From Flavobacterium ardleyense (GTDB taxonomy: Bacteria; Bacteroidota; Bacteroidia; Flavobacteriales; Flavobacteriaceae): a DNA stretch of 64,000 bases. The notes under the pieces were generated by a model, which was not told the DNA's origin, did no database searches, and saw nothing but the letters and a program-made list of their open reading frames with translations. The translations under genes were made by a program, and so were the position numbers. Each line of letters begins with the position of its first letter. The stretch's first letter is position 1. The stretch is taken from contig NZ_CP137891.1 of NCBI RefSeq assembly GCF_033547075.1, positions 124,001 through 188,000 of the forward strand, given 5' to 3'. Shown piece by piece: positions 33,829 to 42,866 of this stretch.

Positions 33829-36800
33829 ATGACAAAACAGTTACACCCCTACCTGCGCAAAGGCTTCAAAATAATTCTGTGGATTATTGGAGTATTATTT
33901 GCATTGCTAATTTTAATTGCAGTATTGATACAGCTACCTCCGGTGCAAAATTTCGCAAAAGATAAGGCCGTTACGTTTTTGCAAAATAAAATAAAAACTC
34001 CCGTTCGATTAGATCATATTTCTATTAGCTTCCCAAAAGAGGTTGTAATTGAAGGTCTATATCTAGAAGACGAAAGTAGAGACACGCTTATTTCGGCGGG
34101 ACAAATTGCTGTTGATATTAGCCTTTTTAAATTGATAAGTAGTGAGGTCGAAATTAGCAATTTTGAACTTAAAGATGCTGTTGCAAAAATTAAAAAAACC
34201 AAAGATTCAGTATTTAATTTTGACTATATCGTTCAGGCTTTTGCTAGTAGTGAGCCGAAGGACCCAAATGCAAAGCCGATGAAAATATCGGTGAGCAAAG
34301 TGACATTAGATAATGTGAAATTTAAGTTTGAAGATGCGACAAGTAAAAATGATGTGGCGGTTCGACTAGTTCACTTTGACACTAAATTCAACAAATTTGA
34401 TCTTGACAATATGAAGTTTGACATTCCGTACATCAATTTGGACGGAGTGAAATTGATGTTGGATCAAGGTGCGGTCGAAAAAGTTGCAGAAACTTCTGTT
34501 CAAGTAGCGGATACAGTTTCTAAAAGACCAGACTTTAATTTGAAACTTGGAACAATCAAACTTACCAATATTGATGTTGGCTATGATAATGTAAGTACCA
34601 ATTTAGACACAGGGATCAAACTGAAGGAACTTTCGATAAAAGTAAATGAGATTGATCTTAATAAACAACTTTTAGATTTTGAAGATTTCCACTTGCACGA
34701 ATTGAATGGGCAACTTTTGCTAGGGAAATTTGATCAAAAAATTAAAACTCCAGATGCGGATACTACAGCTATCAAGCAAGAAGGTTGGAATGTGAAATTA
34801 AAAAATGCAAAGATTACCAAAACCAACTTCAAATTTGATGACGAGAAAAAAGCAAAAACTCTTAGAGGAATTGATTACGCGCACCTAGATTTAAAGGATT
34901 TTAATTTTCAAGCAAAAGATATTATTTATAGCAATGAGGAAATAAGTGGTAAAATTGCATCTCTTACCGTGAAGGAAAAAAGCGGACTGAATATAGAGAA
35001 ATTGACTACTGAGTTTTTCTACGGTCCAAAAAAAGCATTTTTAAAAGATTTATATCTAAAAACGCCGAAGACTTTATTAAAAGATAGAATTGAAGTTTCC
35101 TATAATGACATTGCCACTATCGGGGATGAATTGGGTCAGATGGCACTAAATGCATCTTTAAATAACAGTAAAATTGCTTTTTCGGATATCTTAATTTTTG
35201 CACCTCAACTTAGCAAAACAAATCCTTTTGCTAGTAATCCAAACGCGGTTTTATTGCTCAACACTGAATTGAAAGGCAGAGTAAATGATTTGTCATTTCC
35301 TTATTTCGAAATAAGCGGGATCGGTTCAACCAGAGTAGCCGCGAGTGGAAGAATTACTGGTCTTCCTGATATGGATAATGCTTATTTTGACATTACTATC
35401 AATAATTTAAAATCAACTTCACAAGATATCTACGCGTTTTTGCCAAAAGGCACTATCCCCAATTCTATCGAAATTCCGCAGCAATTTTCATTGGAAGGAA
35501 AGTTTACTGGAGCGATTACAAATTTCAGCACTGACATTGTTTTAAATTCAAGCTTTGGTAATGCGAAGGCAGAAGGTTTTTTTGACCAACGTCAGAAAGA
35601 TCGTGAAAAGTATGATATGAAAGTGACGCTGTTAAATTTTGATGTGGGTCGATTGATTAAAAATGATTCTTTAGGAAGAATTTCGGTCAATGCCGATGTT
35701 AAAGGAACTGGTCTTGATCCAAAGACTGCTAATGCTACTGTCAAAGCGCTTTTGGCGAAAGCCGAATTTAATGGCTACGCATACAAAGATTTGAAATTGG
35801 ATGGAAAAATTAGAAGTGGATTATTTGATATCTCAGCAGGAATGAATGACCCGAACTTGGATTTTGACTTAGTTGCAGATGGAAAGTTTGATGGTAAATA
35901 CCCCGAAGTAAAATTAAAATTGAATCTTGATATTGCCGATTTGCAAAAGCTAAACCTTCACGCGGGTCCCATGAAACTGCGCGGAGAGATCGATGCCGAT
36001 ATTGCGAATGCCGATCCTGATATGCTGAATGGGACAATCGGCCTGAATAAGATTCAGATTGTGCAAGATAAAGACCCGATCATTTTAGATTCGATCAGTA
36101 TTGTCGCCATCACGACAGCTGATACTACATCTCTACAAGTAAAATCGCAATTTATAAAGGCTGATTTTAAAGGAAAATATAAATTATCGCAACTTCCTAT
36201 AGCACTTCAAAACACGATTTCGCATTACTACGATACTACAAAACAACCTAAAAAGGAAACTGCTGATCAGCAATTGGCTTTTAATATTTACATTGACAAT
36301 GATCCCGTAATTAAGCAACTAATTCCGGCTCTCACAGGTTTAGAACCGATTAATATTAGCGGAAGCTATAAAAGTGTAAATGATTCAATAAATATAAATG
36401 GTAGCATTCCGCGACTTGTTTATGGAACGAATACAATTTCGGGCGGATCGATTTTGGTAGAAACTAGAGAGAATGCTCTAGTTTATGCGGTAAATATTGA
36501 TGAAATCATGAATGATCAATATCGACTTCCCTACACAAGTTTGACCGGAGACGTCAAGGACAATACTTTGACTTACGATTTGCGCATGCGTGACAAAAAG
36601 AAAGAGGATTTATATGTTATTGGAGGAAATGTAAAGCAAGTTGAGGGTACAACCGAGATAAGACTTGGGGCGGATCAGTTGATTTTAAATTATGATTCAT
36701 GGGTTGTGAATCCTGATAACGTGATTAAGTTTGGACCTAATGGATTCAACGCAGATCAGTTTGAGATAAGCCACGAGGGAAATATATTAAAATTGCAATC

Positions 36801-38910
36801 GCAAGGAACTCAGAAAAACGCGCCTCTTGAGGTTGATTTTACAAATTTTGAACTTGCAACAGTTTTCAATATCATCAAGAAGGATCAAGAACTTATGAGC
36901 GGAAGGATCAATGGTGATGCAGTAATTAGTAACCTTACTGGCAAACCAACATTTACTTCAGACCTTCAGATAGATGACTTTGCTTTTAAAGAAGAGGCAG
37001 TTGGAACCATAAAAGTCCAAGTAGAAAGTAAAGGACCAGAAGTTCTTGCTGCCAATATAGGTATCAGTGGAAATGATAATCAAGTTAATTTAGTAGGAAC
37101 TTATGGCATTAATTCAGGCGTAATTGATTTAAATTTAGATTTGGATAAATTCCAAATGAAAAGCGCTCAAGGCTTTAGTATGGGCGCTATTACTGATGCT
37201 AGCGGAAACCTTTCTGGTGCTTTTAAAATTACTGGAACAGCAGATAAACCATCGGTAAATGGAGATTTGAATTTTAATAATGTTGCTATGAGAGTGACAC
37301 AATTAAATTCTGTTTTTAAAAATATTGACGAGAAAGTTGTGGTAAGAAATGACGAAATAATCTTTGATAAATTTTCCATTTTCGATGAAAAAGATAATGA
37401 TCTCGTGCTTGACGGAAGAGTTCTCACCTCCGATTTTAGAGATTACAAATTTGATCTTACCGTAAAATCCGAAAATTTCAGAGCGATAAATTCTGAAGCC
37501 AAAGACAATGAATTATTTTATGGGGATTTATTTATCGATATGGACCTACTCGTAAAAGGATCTGTTGAGAGTCCTATTATTAGTGGAAACTTAAAAATAA
37601 ACGAAGACACAAAGTTCACAGTTGTATTACCACAATCCGACCCTGGAATTGCCGACAGAGAAGGAATTGTAGAATTTGTGGATCAAGATAATGTCATGCT
37701 TCAACAAACAGAAGAGATGAAATCGGCTGTAAACAGCAGCGAGCTATTAGGAATGGATGTAGCGGTTAATATCAGTATTGTAAAAGAAGCAGAGCTCTCG
37801 CTAATTATCGATAAAGGTAACGGCGACTTTTTAAAGCTTCAGGGAGAAGCAGAATTAAGCGGTGGAATCGATCCTTCTGGAAAAACGAACTTAACCGGGA
37901 AATATGAAGTTACCGAAGGTGCTTACGAAATGTCGTTCAATCTAATTCGTAGAAAATTTGATATTAAAGCCGGAAGTTACCTAATCTGGAACGGCGAGCC
38001 GACGAGTGCAAATATTGATATTACTGCGATTTACGAAGTTGAAACAGCGCCGATTGATTTATTAGGTGATCAACTTGGAGCAACAAGTGCAGCAGTTCGC
38101 AACACCTATAAGCAGAAAATACCTTTTCAAACCTTGCTTAAAATGGAAGGTGAATTATTAAAACCTGAAATTAGCTTTGATATTTTATTGCCATCAGGAA
38201 ATTACAATGTTGCAAGTGATATCATAACTGCGTCACAAACAAAATTGGAACAACTAAGACAACAGCCTTCTGAATTAAATAAACAGGTATTTGCATTACT
38301 ACTGCTAAATAGATTTATTGGCGAAAATCCATTTTCTAGTGAAGCTGGTGGGGCAAGTGCCGAATCATTTGCTAGACAATCTGTAAGTAAGATATTATCT
38401 CAACAGTTAAATGATTTGGCAGGAGATCTTATCAAAGGTGTACAACTTGATTTTGATTTGGATTCAACAGAAGATTACAGTTCTGGTCAGATGGAGAATA
38501 GAACAGATTTGAATGTAAATCTTTCAAAACAATTATTAAATGACAGACTTACGGTTACGGTAGGAAGTTCGTTTGGTCTGGAAGGAGAGCAACGTGAAAA
38601 TCAGGAAGCAAATAATATTGCAGGAGATTTGTCTGCAGCATACAGCCTAACATCTGATGGACGATATAAAGTGAGAGCTTACCGCAAAAATGAATATCAG
38701 ATGGCTCTTCAGGGTCAAGTTATCGAGACTGGAGTTGCATTTGTAGTTACTATGGACTATAATAAATTTCGCGAGCTTTTTCATAGATCACAAGAGGAGA
38801 AAGATCTTTTGGCTAGAGATAGAAAGCGCAAAGAAGAACAGAAAGAACGCGAGGCAAAAAAAAAGAAAGAAGAATTTGAAGAAGAAAAAGATAAAAATAA
38901 TGAAGAGTAG
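33829..38910 (+). CDS. tamB: translocation/assembly module TamB (DUF490)
   Basis: A 1693-residue inner-membrane-anchored protein. One membrane helix at residues 13-34 is followed by a very long run of repeated beta segments (AsmA-like/TamB repeats with 'L.G...' patterns), which form a hydrophobic groove. The DUF490 domain ends near residue 1650, with a charged tail (EEKDLLARDRKRKEEQKERE...). TamB bridges the periplasm and moves lipids or assembles outer-membrane proteins with TamA-type partners. The tamL gene starts inside its last codons, 11 bases overlap, so they are co-translated. Confidence 0.96.
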   Translation: MTKQLHPYLRKGFKIILWIIGVLFALLILIAVLIQLPPVQNFAKDKAVTFLQNKIKTPVRLDHISISFPKEVVIEGLYLEDESRDTLISAGQIAVDISLFKLISSEVEISNFELKDAVAKIKKTKDSVFNFDYIVQAFASSEPKDPNAKPMKISVSKVTLDNVKFKFEDATSKNDVAVRLVHFDTKFNKFDLDNMKFDIPYINLDGVKLMLDQGAVEKVAETSVQVADTVSKRPDFNLKLGTIKLTNIDVGYDNVSTNLDTGIKLKELSIKVNEIDLNKQLLDFEDFHLHELNGQLLLGKFDQKIKTPDADTTAIKQEGWNVKLKNAKITKTNFKFDDEKKAKTLRGIDYAHLDLKDFNFQAKDIIYSNEEISGKIASLTVKEKSGLNIEKLTTEFFYGPKKAFLKDLYLKTPKTLLKDRIEVSYNDIATIGDELGQMALNASLNNSKIAFSDILIFAPQLSKTNPFASNPNAVLLLNTELKGRVNDLSFPYFEISGIGSTRVAASGRITGLPDMDNAYFDITINNLKSTSQDIYAFLPKGTIPNSIEIPQQFSLEGKFTGAITNFSTDIVLNSSFGNAKAEGFFDQRQKDREKYDMKVTLLNFDVGRLIKNDSLGRISVNADVKGTGLDPKTANATVKALLAKAEFNGYAYKDLKLDGKIRSGLFDISAGMNDPNLDFDLVADGKFDGKYPEVKLKLNLDIADLQKLNLHAGPMKLRGEIDADIANADPDMLNGTIGLNKIQIVQDKDPIILDSISIVAITTADTTSLQVKSQFIKADFKGKYKLSQLPIALQNTISHYYDTTKQPKKETADQQLAFNIYIDNDPVIKQLIPALTGLEPINISGSYKSVNDSININGSIPRLVYGTNTISGGSILVETRENALVYAVNIDEIMNDQYRLPYTSLTGDVKDNTLTYDLRMRDKKKEDLYVIGGNVKQVEGTTEIRLGADQLILNYDSWVVNPDNVIKFGPNGFNADQFEISHEGNILKLQSQGTQKNAPLEVDFTNFELATVFNIIKKDQELMSGRINGDAVISNLTGKPTFTSDLQIDDFAFKEEAVGTIKVQVESKGPEVLAANIGISGNDNQVNLVGTYGINSGVIDLNLDLDKFQMKSAQGFSMGAITDASGNLSGAFKITGTADKPSVNGDLNFNNVAMRVTQLNSVFKNIDEKVVVRNDEIIFDKFSIFDEKDNDLVLDGRVLTSDFRDYKFDLTVKSENFRAINSEAKDNELFYGDLFIDMDLLVKGSVESPIISGNLKINEDTKFTVVLPQSDPGIADREGIVEFVDQDNVMLQQTEEMKSAVNSSELLGMDVAVNISIVKEAELSLIIDKGNGDFLKLQGEAELSGGIDPSGKTNLTGKYEVTEGAYEMSFNLIRRKFDIKAGSYLIWNGEPTSANIDITAIYEVETAPIDLLGDQLGATSAAVRNTYKQKIPFQTLLKMEGELLKPEISFDILLPSGNYNVASDIITASQTKLEQLRQQPSELNKQVFALLLLNRFIGENPFSSEAGGASAESFARQSVSKILSQQLNDLAGDLIKGVQLDFDLDSTEDYSSGQMENRTDLNVNLSKQLLNDRLTVTVGSSFGLEGEQRENQEANNIAGDLSAAYSLTSDGRYKVRAYRKNEYQMALQGQVIETGVAFVVTMDYNKFRELFHRSQEEKDLLARDRKRKEEQKEREAKKKKEEFEEEKDKNNEE

Positions 38911-41194
38911 TTATATTCCTTACTGTCTACTTTCTATAGCTCTCATAGTAGCTTCTTGTAGCAATACTAAGTACTTAAAAGAAGGGGAGCTACTCTATGT
39001 AGGTGGCAAAGTTAAAGTTGAAGATAGTATTATTAAGAAAAGTGAACGCAAAGCTCTGCAAAATGAATTAAAAACTTTGTTGCGACCAAAACCCAATTCC
39101 TCCATTTTAGGATTACGTCCAAAGTTGCTAATTTACAATCTTGCCGGCGAGCCTAAAAAAGAGAAGGGAATTCAATATTGGCTACGCAATAAGGTAGGCG
39201 AAGCGCCAGTACTCTTTAGCGATGTAAATCTCGAGTACAATTCGGATGTACTGCAAAGCAATGTCGAGAATAGAGGATATTTTAAGGCTAGAACCTCGGC
39301 AGACTCTACAAGACGAGGAAAGAGAGCTACTGCTGAGTATACTGTACAACCTCGAAAGCAGTATAAAATACGTGAAATTAACTTTCCGCAAGACTCTACC
39401 GAATTGGCTTCGGCAATTAGACGAACTAAAAAAGGATCAATTTTAAAAACTGATCAACCTTATAATTTGGAAAACATCAAAGCCGAACGCGAGCGAATTA
39501 ATGACAGATTAAAACAGCGAGGTTTTTATTATTTTAATCCTGATTATATATTAGCAAAAGTTGATAGTACTGTTGGTAAGTATCAAGTTGATATTAATTT
39601 AACAATCAAAGAAGAAACGCCTAAAAACGCTACCAACATCTACAAGATTAATGACGTAGTTGTATATCCAAATTACACTTTATCAACAGACACAATTAGA
39701 TTTAGTGCATCTGATGCGATCACTCATAATGACATAACTATTATTGATTCGGCAAAAACATTTGATCCTAGAATTTTTGATCGAACTTTATATTTTAAAA
39801 AAGGAGACATTTATAATAGAAGAGACCATAATTTATCGTTAAATCGGTTAGTAAATATGGGAACTTTTAAATTTGTGAAAAACGAATTCAAGCTCGCTGA
39901 TTCGGAAGAGCACTTACTCGACACTTATTATTATCTAACCCTACTTCCTAAAAAGTCAATCAGAGCCGAAATCCTCGGTAAGACCAACTCTGCCAACTAC
40001 GCAGGTACAGAATTGAATGTCAATTGGAGCAATCGCAACACTTTTAGAGGTGCTGAGCTACTCACAATTTCGACCTCTGGCGGACTAGAAATGCAAGTTT
40101 CTGGTCAAAATAAAGGGTATAATGTTTATAGAATTGGTGGTGAGGCAAACTTAGTTTGGCCACGATTTATTGCACCTTTCAAAATACATTCTGCTAGTGG
40201 CTATGTTCCACGTACAAAGGCAACAATAGGCTACGAATATCAAAATAGACAGAAATTATATTCTTTAAATTCATTTAAAGGTTCATTTGGATATCAATGG
40301 AAAGAGAATTTACGTAAAGAGCATGAGCTGATTGTAGCAAATGTCAATTATGTAAGTCCAACTAACGTTTCTGAATTGTATTTAAATCAAGCCGATTCTA
40401 TTCCAGGACTTTTAAAGGTGATTGAAAAGCAATTAATCTTTGGACCAACCTACTCCTACACGTATACCAATACGATGGAAAAAAGAAAGAAGCACACTTT
40501 TTATTATAAAGGAGGCATTGAGTTGGCAGGAAATGTTGCTGGACTTATTTCTGGTTCTAATGTAAAGAAAGGCGATACTACTACTGTTTTTGGGGTTCCT
40601 TTTAGTCAATTTGTAAAAGTTGATAGCGATTTTCGTCACTATTTAAAATTGAGTAACAATTCGCAATTAGTGAGTAGAGTTATGGTCGGGGCCGGATATG
40701 CGTACGGAAATTCAGGCGAACTTCCATTTATTAGACAATTCTTTAATGGTGGTACCAACAGCATTAGAGCATTTAGAGCAAGATCAATTGGTCCAGGTAC
40801 ATTTGATCCAAATAAGGATGATAGTCCCTTCCTGCCAGATCAGTCTGGAGATTTAAAGTTGGAAATGAATATAGAATATCGTGCAAAACTCTTTAGCGTA
40901 GTGCATGGCGCAGTTTTCGTAGATGCTGGAAATATTTGGTTGCTAAATAAAGACGAAAATAAACCTGGTGCTGAAATTACTAAAGATTTTATGAATCAAC
41001 TCGCGGTAGGTACAGGTGTAGGATTGCGTTTTGATTTATCCTTTTTAATCCTGAGAACCGACTTGGCTTTTCCACTAAGAAAGCCCTATTTGGCCGAGGG
41101 AGATCGCTGGGTTTTGGATAAAATTAATTTAGGAAATGGTAGCTGGAGAAGAGAGAATCTAGTATTTAATCTAGCCATCGGATACCCATTTTAA
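38900..41194 (+). CDS. tamL: BamA/TamA-family outer-membrane protein TamL
   Basis: A 764-residue protein. It has a lipoprotein signal with lipobox IVASC (Cys about 20), a feature that separates the Bacteroidota TamL from TamA. POTRA-like domains follow (QPRKQYKIREINFPQD, ENIKAERERINDRLKQRGFYYF), then a 16-strand Omp85 barrel containing FNGGTNSIRAFRARSIGPG and ending with ENLVFNLAIGYPF. The ATG at 38900, the third possible start, was chosen for the signal. Overlap with tamB and the standard pairing support a joint transport complex. Confidence 0.93.
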   Translation: MKSSYIPYCLLSIALIVASCSNTKYLKEGELLYVGGKVKVEDSIIKKSERKALQNELKTLLRPKPNSSILGLRPKLLIYNLAGEPKKEKGIQYWLRNKVGEAPVLFSDVNLEYNSDVLQSNVENRGYFKARTSADSTRRGKRATAEYTVQPRKQYKIREINFPQDSTELASAIRRTKKGSILKTDQPYNLENIKAERERINDRLKQRGFYYFNPDYILAKVDSTVGKYQVDINLTIKEETPKNATNIYKINDVVVYPNYTLSTDTIRFSASDAITHNDITIIDSAKTFDPRIFDRTLYFKKGDIYNRRDHNLSLNRLVNMGTFKFVKNEFKLADSEEHLLDTYYYLTLLPKKSIRAEILGKTNSANYAGTELNVNWSNRNTFRGAELLTISTSGGLEMQVSGQNKGYNVYRIGGEANLVWPRFIAPFKIHSASGYVPRTKATIGYEYQNRQKLYSLNSFKGSFGYQWKENLRKEHELIVANVNYVSPTNVSELYLNQADSIPGLLKVIEKQLIFGPTYSYTYTNTMEKRKKHTFYYKGGIELAGNVAGLISGSNVKKGDTTTVFGVPFSQFVKVDSDFRHYLKLSNNSQLVSRVMVGAGYAYGNSGELPFIRQFFNGGTNSIRAFRARSIGPGTFDPNKDDSPFLPDQSGDLKLEMNIEYRAKLFSVVHGAVFVDAGNIWLLNKDENKPGAEITKDFMNQLAVGTGVGLRFDLSFLILRTDLAFPLRKPYLAEGDRWVLDKINLGNGSWRRENLVFNLAIGYPF

Positions 41195-41284
41195 AGATAT
41201 TGATCAAATTATATAACGGATTCTAAAAGAAATATAAATATTTTGCGACACACTTTCATAATTTTACTCTTTATTAGGGACTAG

Positions 41285-41292
41285 TACATTTG
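41285..41292 (+). promoter_or_regulatory. -7 box TACATTTG upstream of ku
   Basis: TACATTTG fits TAnnTTTG. It lies about 100 bases before ku and only 26 before a strong terminator. No matching -33 element was found, so it is only a half promoter. Confidence 0.35.
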
Positions 41293-41317
41293 TTTTACAC
41301 CTGATAAAGTTTTATTA

Positions 41318-41358
41318 GATGATGAGAAATGTAGGGGTTTCTCATCATCTTTTTTTTT
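41318..41358 (+). terminator. strong hairpin plus T9 between tamL and ku
   Basis: GATGATGAGAAA (41318-41329) is exactly complementary to TTTCTCATCATC (41338-41349), followed by nine T. It lies 124 bases past tamL and 36 before the ku ATG. It ends the tamBL transcript and may also attenuate ku. Confidence 0.85.
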
Positions 41359-41393
41359 GCAATAATTCAACACTTACCTAAAAAACTTATAAG

Positions 41394-42185
41394 ATGAAAG
41401 CACTTTGGAAAGGCGGAATCAGCTTTGGACTAGTAAATATTCCTGTGAGATTGTATAGCGGCGCTGTAACTCACAGAATTGATCTTGACATGATTCGCAA
41501 GAAAGATCAATGTGCAATTCAATATGTTAGAGTTTGCAAAGCTGACGGGAAAGAAGTCCCTTGGGACGAAATTGCAAAAGGCTATAAAAAAGAAAATGGT
41601 GATTACGTTATTTTAGACAAGGCCGATTTTGAAAAAGCTACTCCCGAAAAAACTCAGACAATCGATATCTTCGAATTTGTTTTAGAGGACGAAATTCCTT
41701 CTCAATACCTTGAAAAACCTTATATAGTCGAACCAGCAAAGGAAGCTACTAAAACCTACGCTCTATTGCGTGAAGCATTAAAAAAATCAGGAAAGGTTGG
41801 ACTGGCAAAATTTGTCCTACGAACTGCTCCTCACTTAGGTATTTTAAAAGTAGAAAATGATGCTATTCTTTTAATTCAAATTAGATTTGATCAAGATTTA
41901 CGAGACCCATTCGAAGCTAAAATACCCAAATCAGTTAAATTAGAAAAGAAGGAAGTTGAAATGGCTTTATCCATTATAGATCAATTGACAGAAAAATTTG
42001 AACCTGAAAAATACAAGGATACTTACAAAGAAGATTTGTTGAAAATTATAAAAGAGAAATCATCCGCTAAACCAGCAAAAAAAGTAGGTAAACGTAAAAA
42101 ACCTACGGAGTCTGAAGAGGTAGAAGAAGGTGCTGATGAACTATTAGAATTGTTAAAAGCTAGTCTTGATAGCATTAAAAATTAG
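41394..42185 (+). CDS. ku: Ku protein, non-homologous end joining
   Basis: A 263-residue protein of the prokaryotic Ku family, beginning MKALWKGGISFGLVNIPVRLYSG, with the core beta barrel (CAIQYVRVCKADGKEVPWDEI, FVLEDEIPSQYLEKPYIVEPAK). A charged C-terminal extension rich in Lys and Glu follows (KKVGKRKKPTESEEVEEG). Ku binds DNA ends as a homodimer and recruits LigD. It is followed immediately by ligD. The length fits bacterial Ku. Confidence 0.97.
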   Translation: MKALWKGGISFGLVNIPVRLYSGAVTHRIDLDMIRKKDQCAIQYVRVCKADGKEVPWDEIAKGYKKENGDYVILDKADFEKATPEKTQTIDIFEFVLEDEIPSQYLEKPYIVEPAKEATKTYALLREALKKSGKVGLAKFVLRTAPHLGILKVENDAILLIQIRFDQDLRDPFEAKIPKSVKLEKKEVEMALSIIDQLTEKFEPEKYKDTYKEDLLKIIKEKSSAKPAKKVGKRKKPTESEEVEEGADELLELLKASLDSIKN

Positions 42186-42189
42186 GATT

Positions 42190-42825
42190 ATGGATTTACA
42201 AACATATAATAAGAAACGCGATTTCGATAAAACTAAAGAGCCAAAGGGGCGAACTAAAAAATCTCAAGGTGCACTTCGCTTTGTAGTGCAAAAACATGCA
42301 GCGTCGCATTTGCACTACGATTTCCGGTTGGAAATCGATGGTGTTTTAGTAAGTTGGGCAGTACCTAAAGGTCCATCTGCAGATCCTGCTGACAGAAGAT
42401 TGGCCGTTCATGTTGAAAATCATCCGATGGATTACATCAATTTTGAAGGTACCATCCCAGAAGGAGAATATGGTGGCGGCACAGTGATGGTTTGGGATAC
42501 TGGAACGTATCATGCGGAAGGTAATGAGGACATCAAAAAGGATAATTCCCTGATGCAAAAACAAATTGAGGATGGTTCAATTAAAATAGTTCTTGAAGGC
42601 ACCAAATTAAAAGGCACCTGGCATTTAGTAAAAATGAAAGGTGATGACAAGAATTGGCTTTTAATGAAGAACAAATCTGATGCGCTGAGCAAGCAGAAAG
42701 AATTTACCTCAAAGTCTATCCTTAGCGATAGAACTATGGATGAAATTTCAGAATCCAACACCGAATGGTCTACAGAAGCTGAACATCAAAAAGAAGATAC
42801 AGAAAATCTTCAAAAAAAAAATTAA
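42190..42825 (+). CDS. ligD: LigD, phosphoesterase part (reading frame 1 of a split gene)
   Basis: A 211-residue product. It is the 3'-phosphoesterase (PE) domain: RFVVQKHAASHLHYDFRLEIDGVLVSWAVPKG with the His cluster, then HVENHPMDY, PEGEYGGGTVMVWDTG and KGTWHLVKM. PE trims damaged DNA ends in end joining. The frame ends TENLQKKN-stop right after ten A. With one further A, translation would run on as QKKKLISKEEESEIFSAKD into the ligase part. So the gene is split at 42812-42821. Starts 4 bases after ku. Confidence 0.92.
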   Translation: MDLQTYNKKRDFDKTKEPKGRTKKSQGALRFVVQKHAASHLHYDFRLEIDGVLVSWAVPKGPSADPADRRLAVHVENHPMDYINFEGTIPEGEYGGGTVMVWDTGTYHAEGNEDIKKDNSLMQKQIEDGSIKIVLEGTKLKGTWHLVKMKGDDKNWLLMKNKSDALSKQKEFTSKSILSDRTMDEISESNTEWSTEAEHQKEDTENLQKKN

Positions 42826-42866
42826 TTTCTAAAGAAGAAGAATCTGAAATATTCTCTGCAAAAGAT

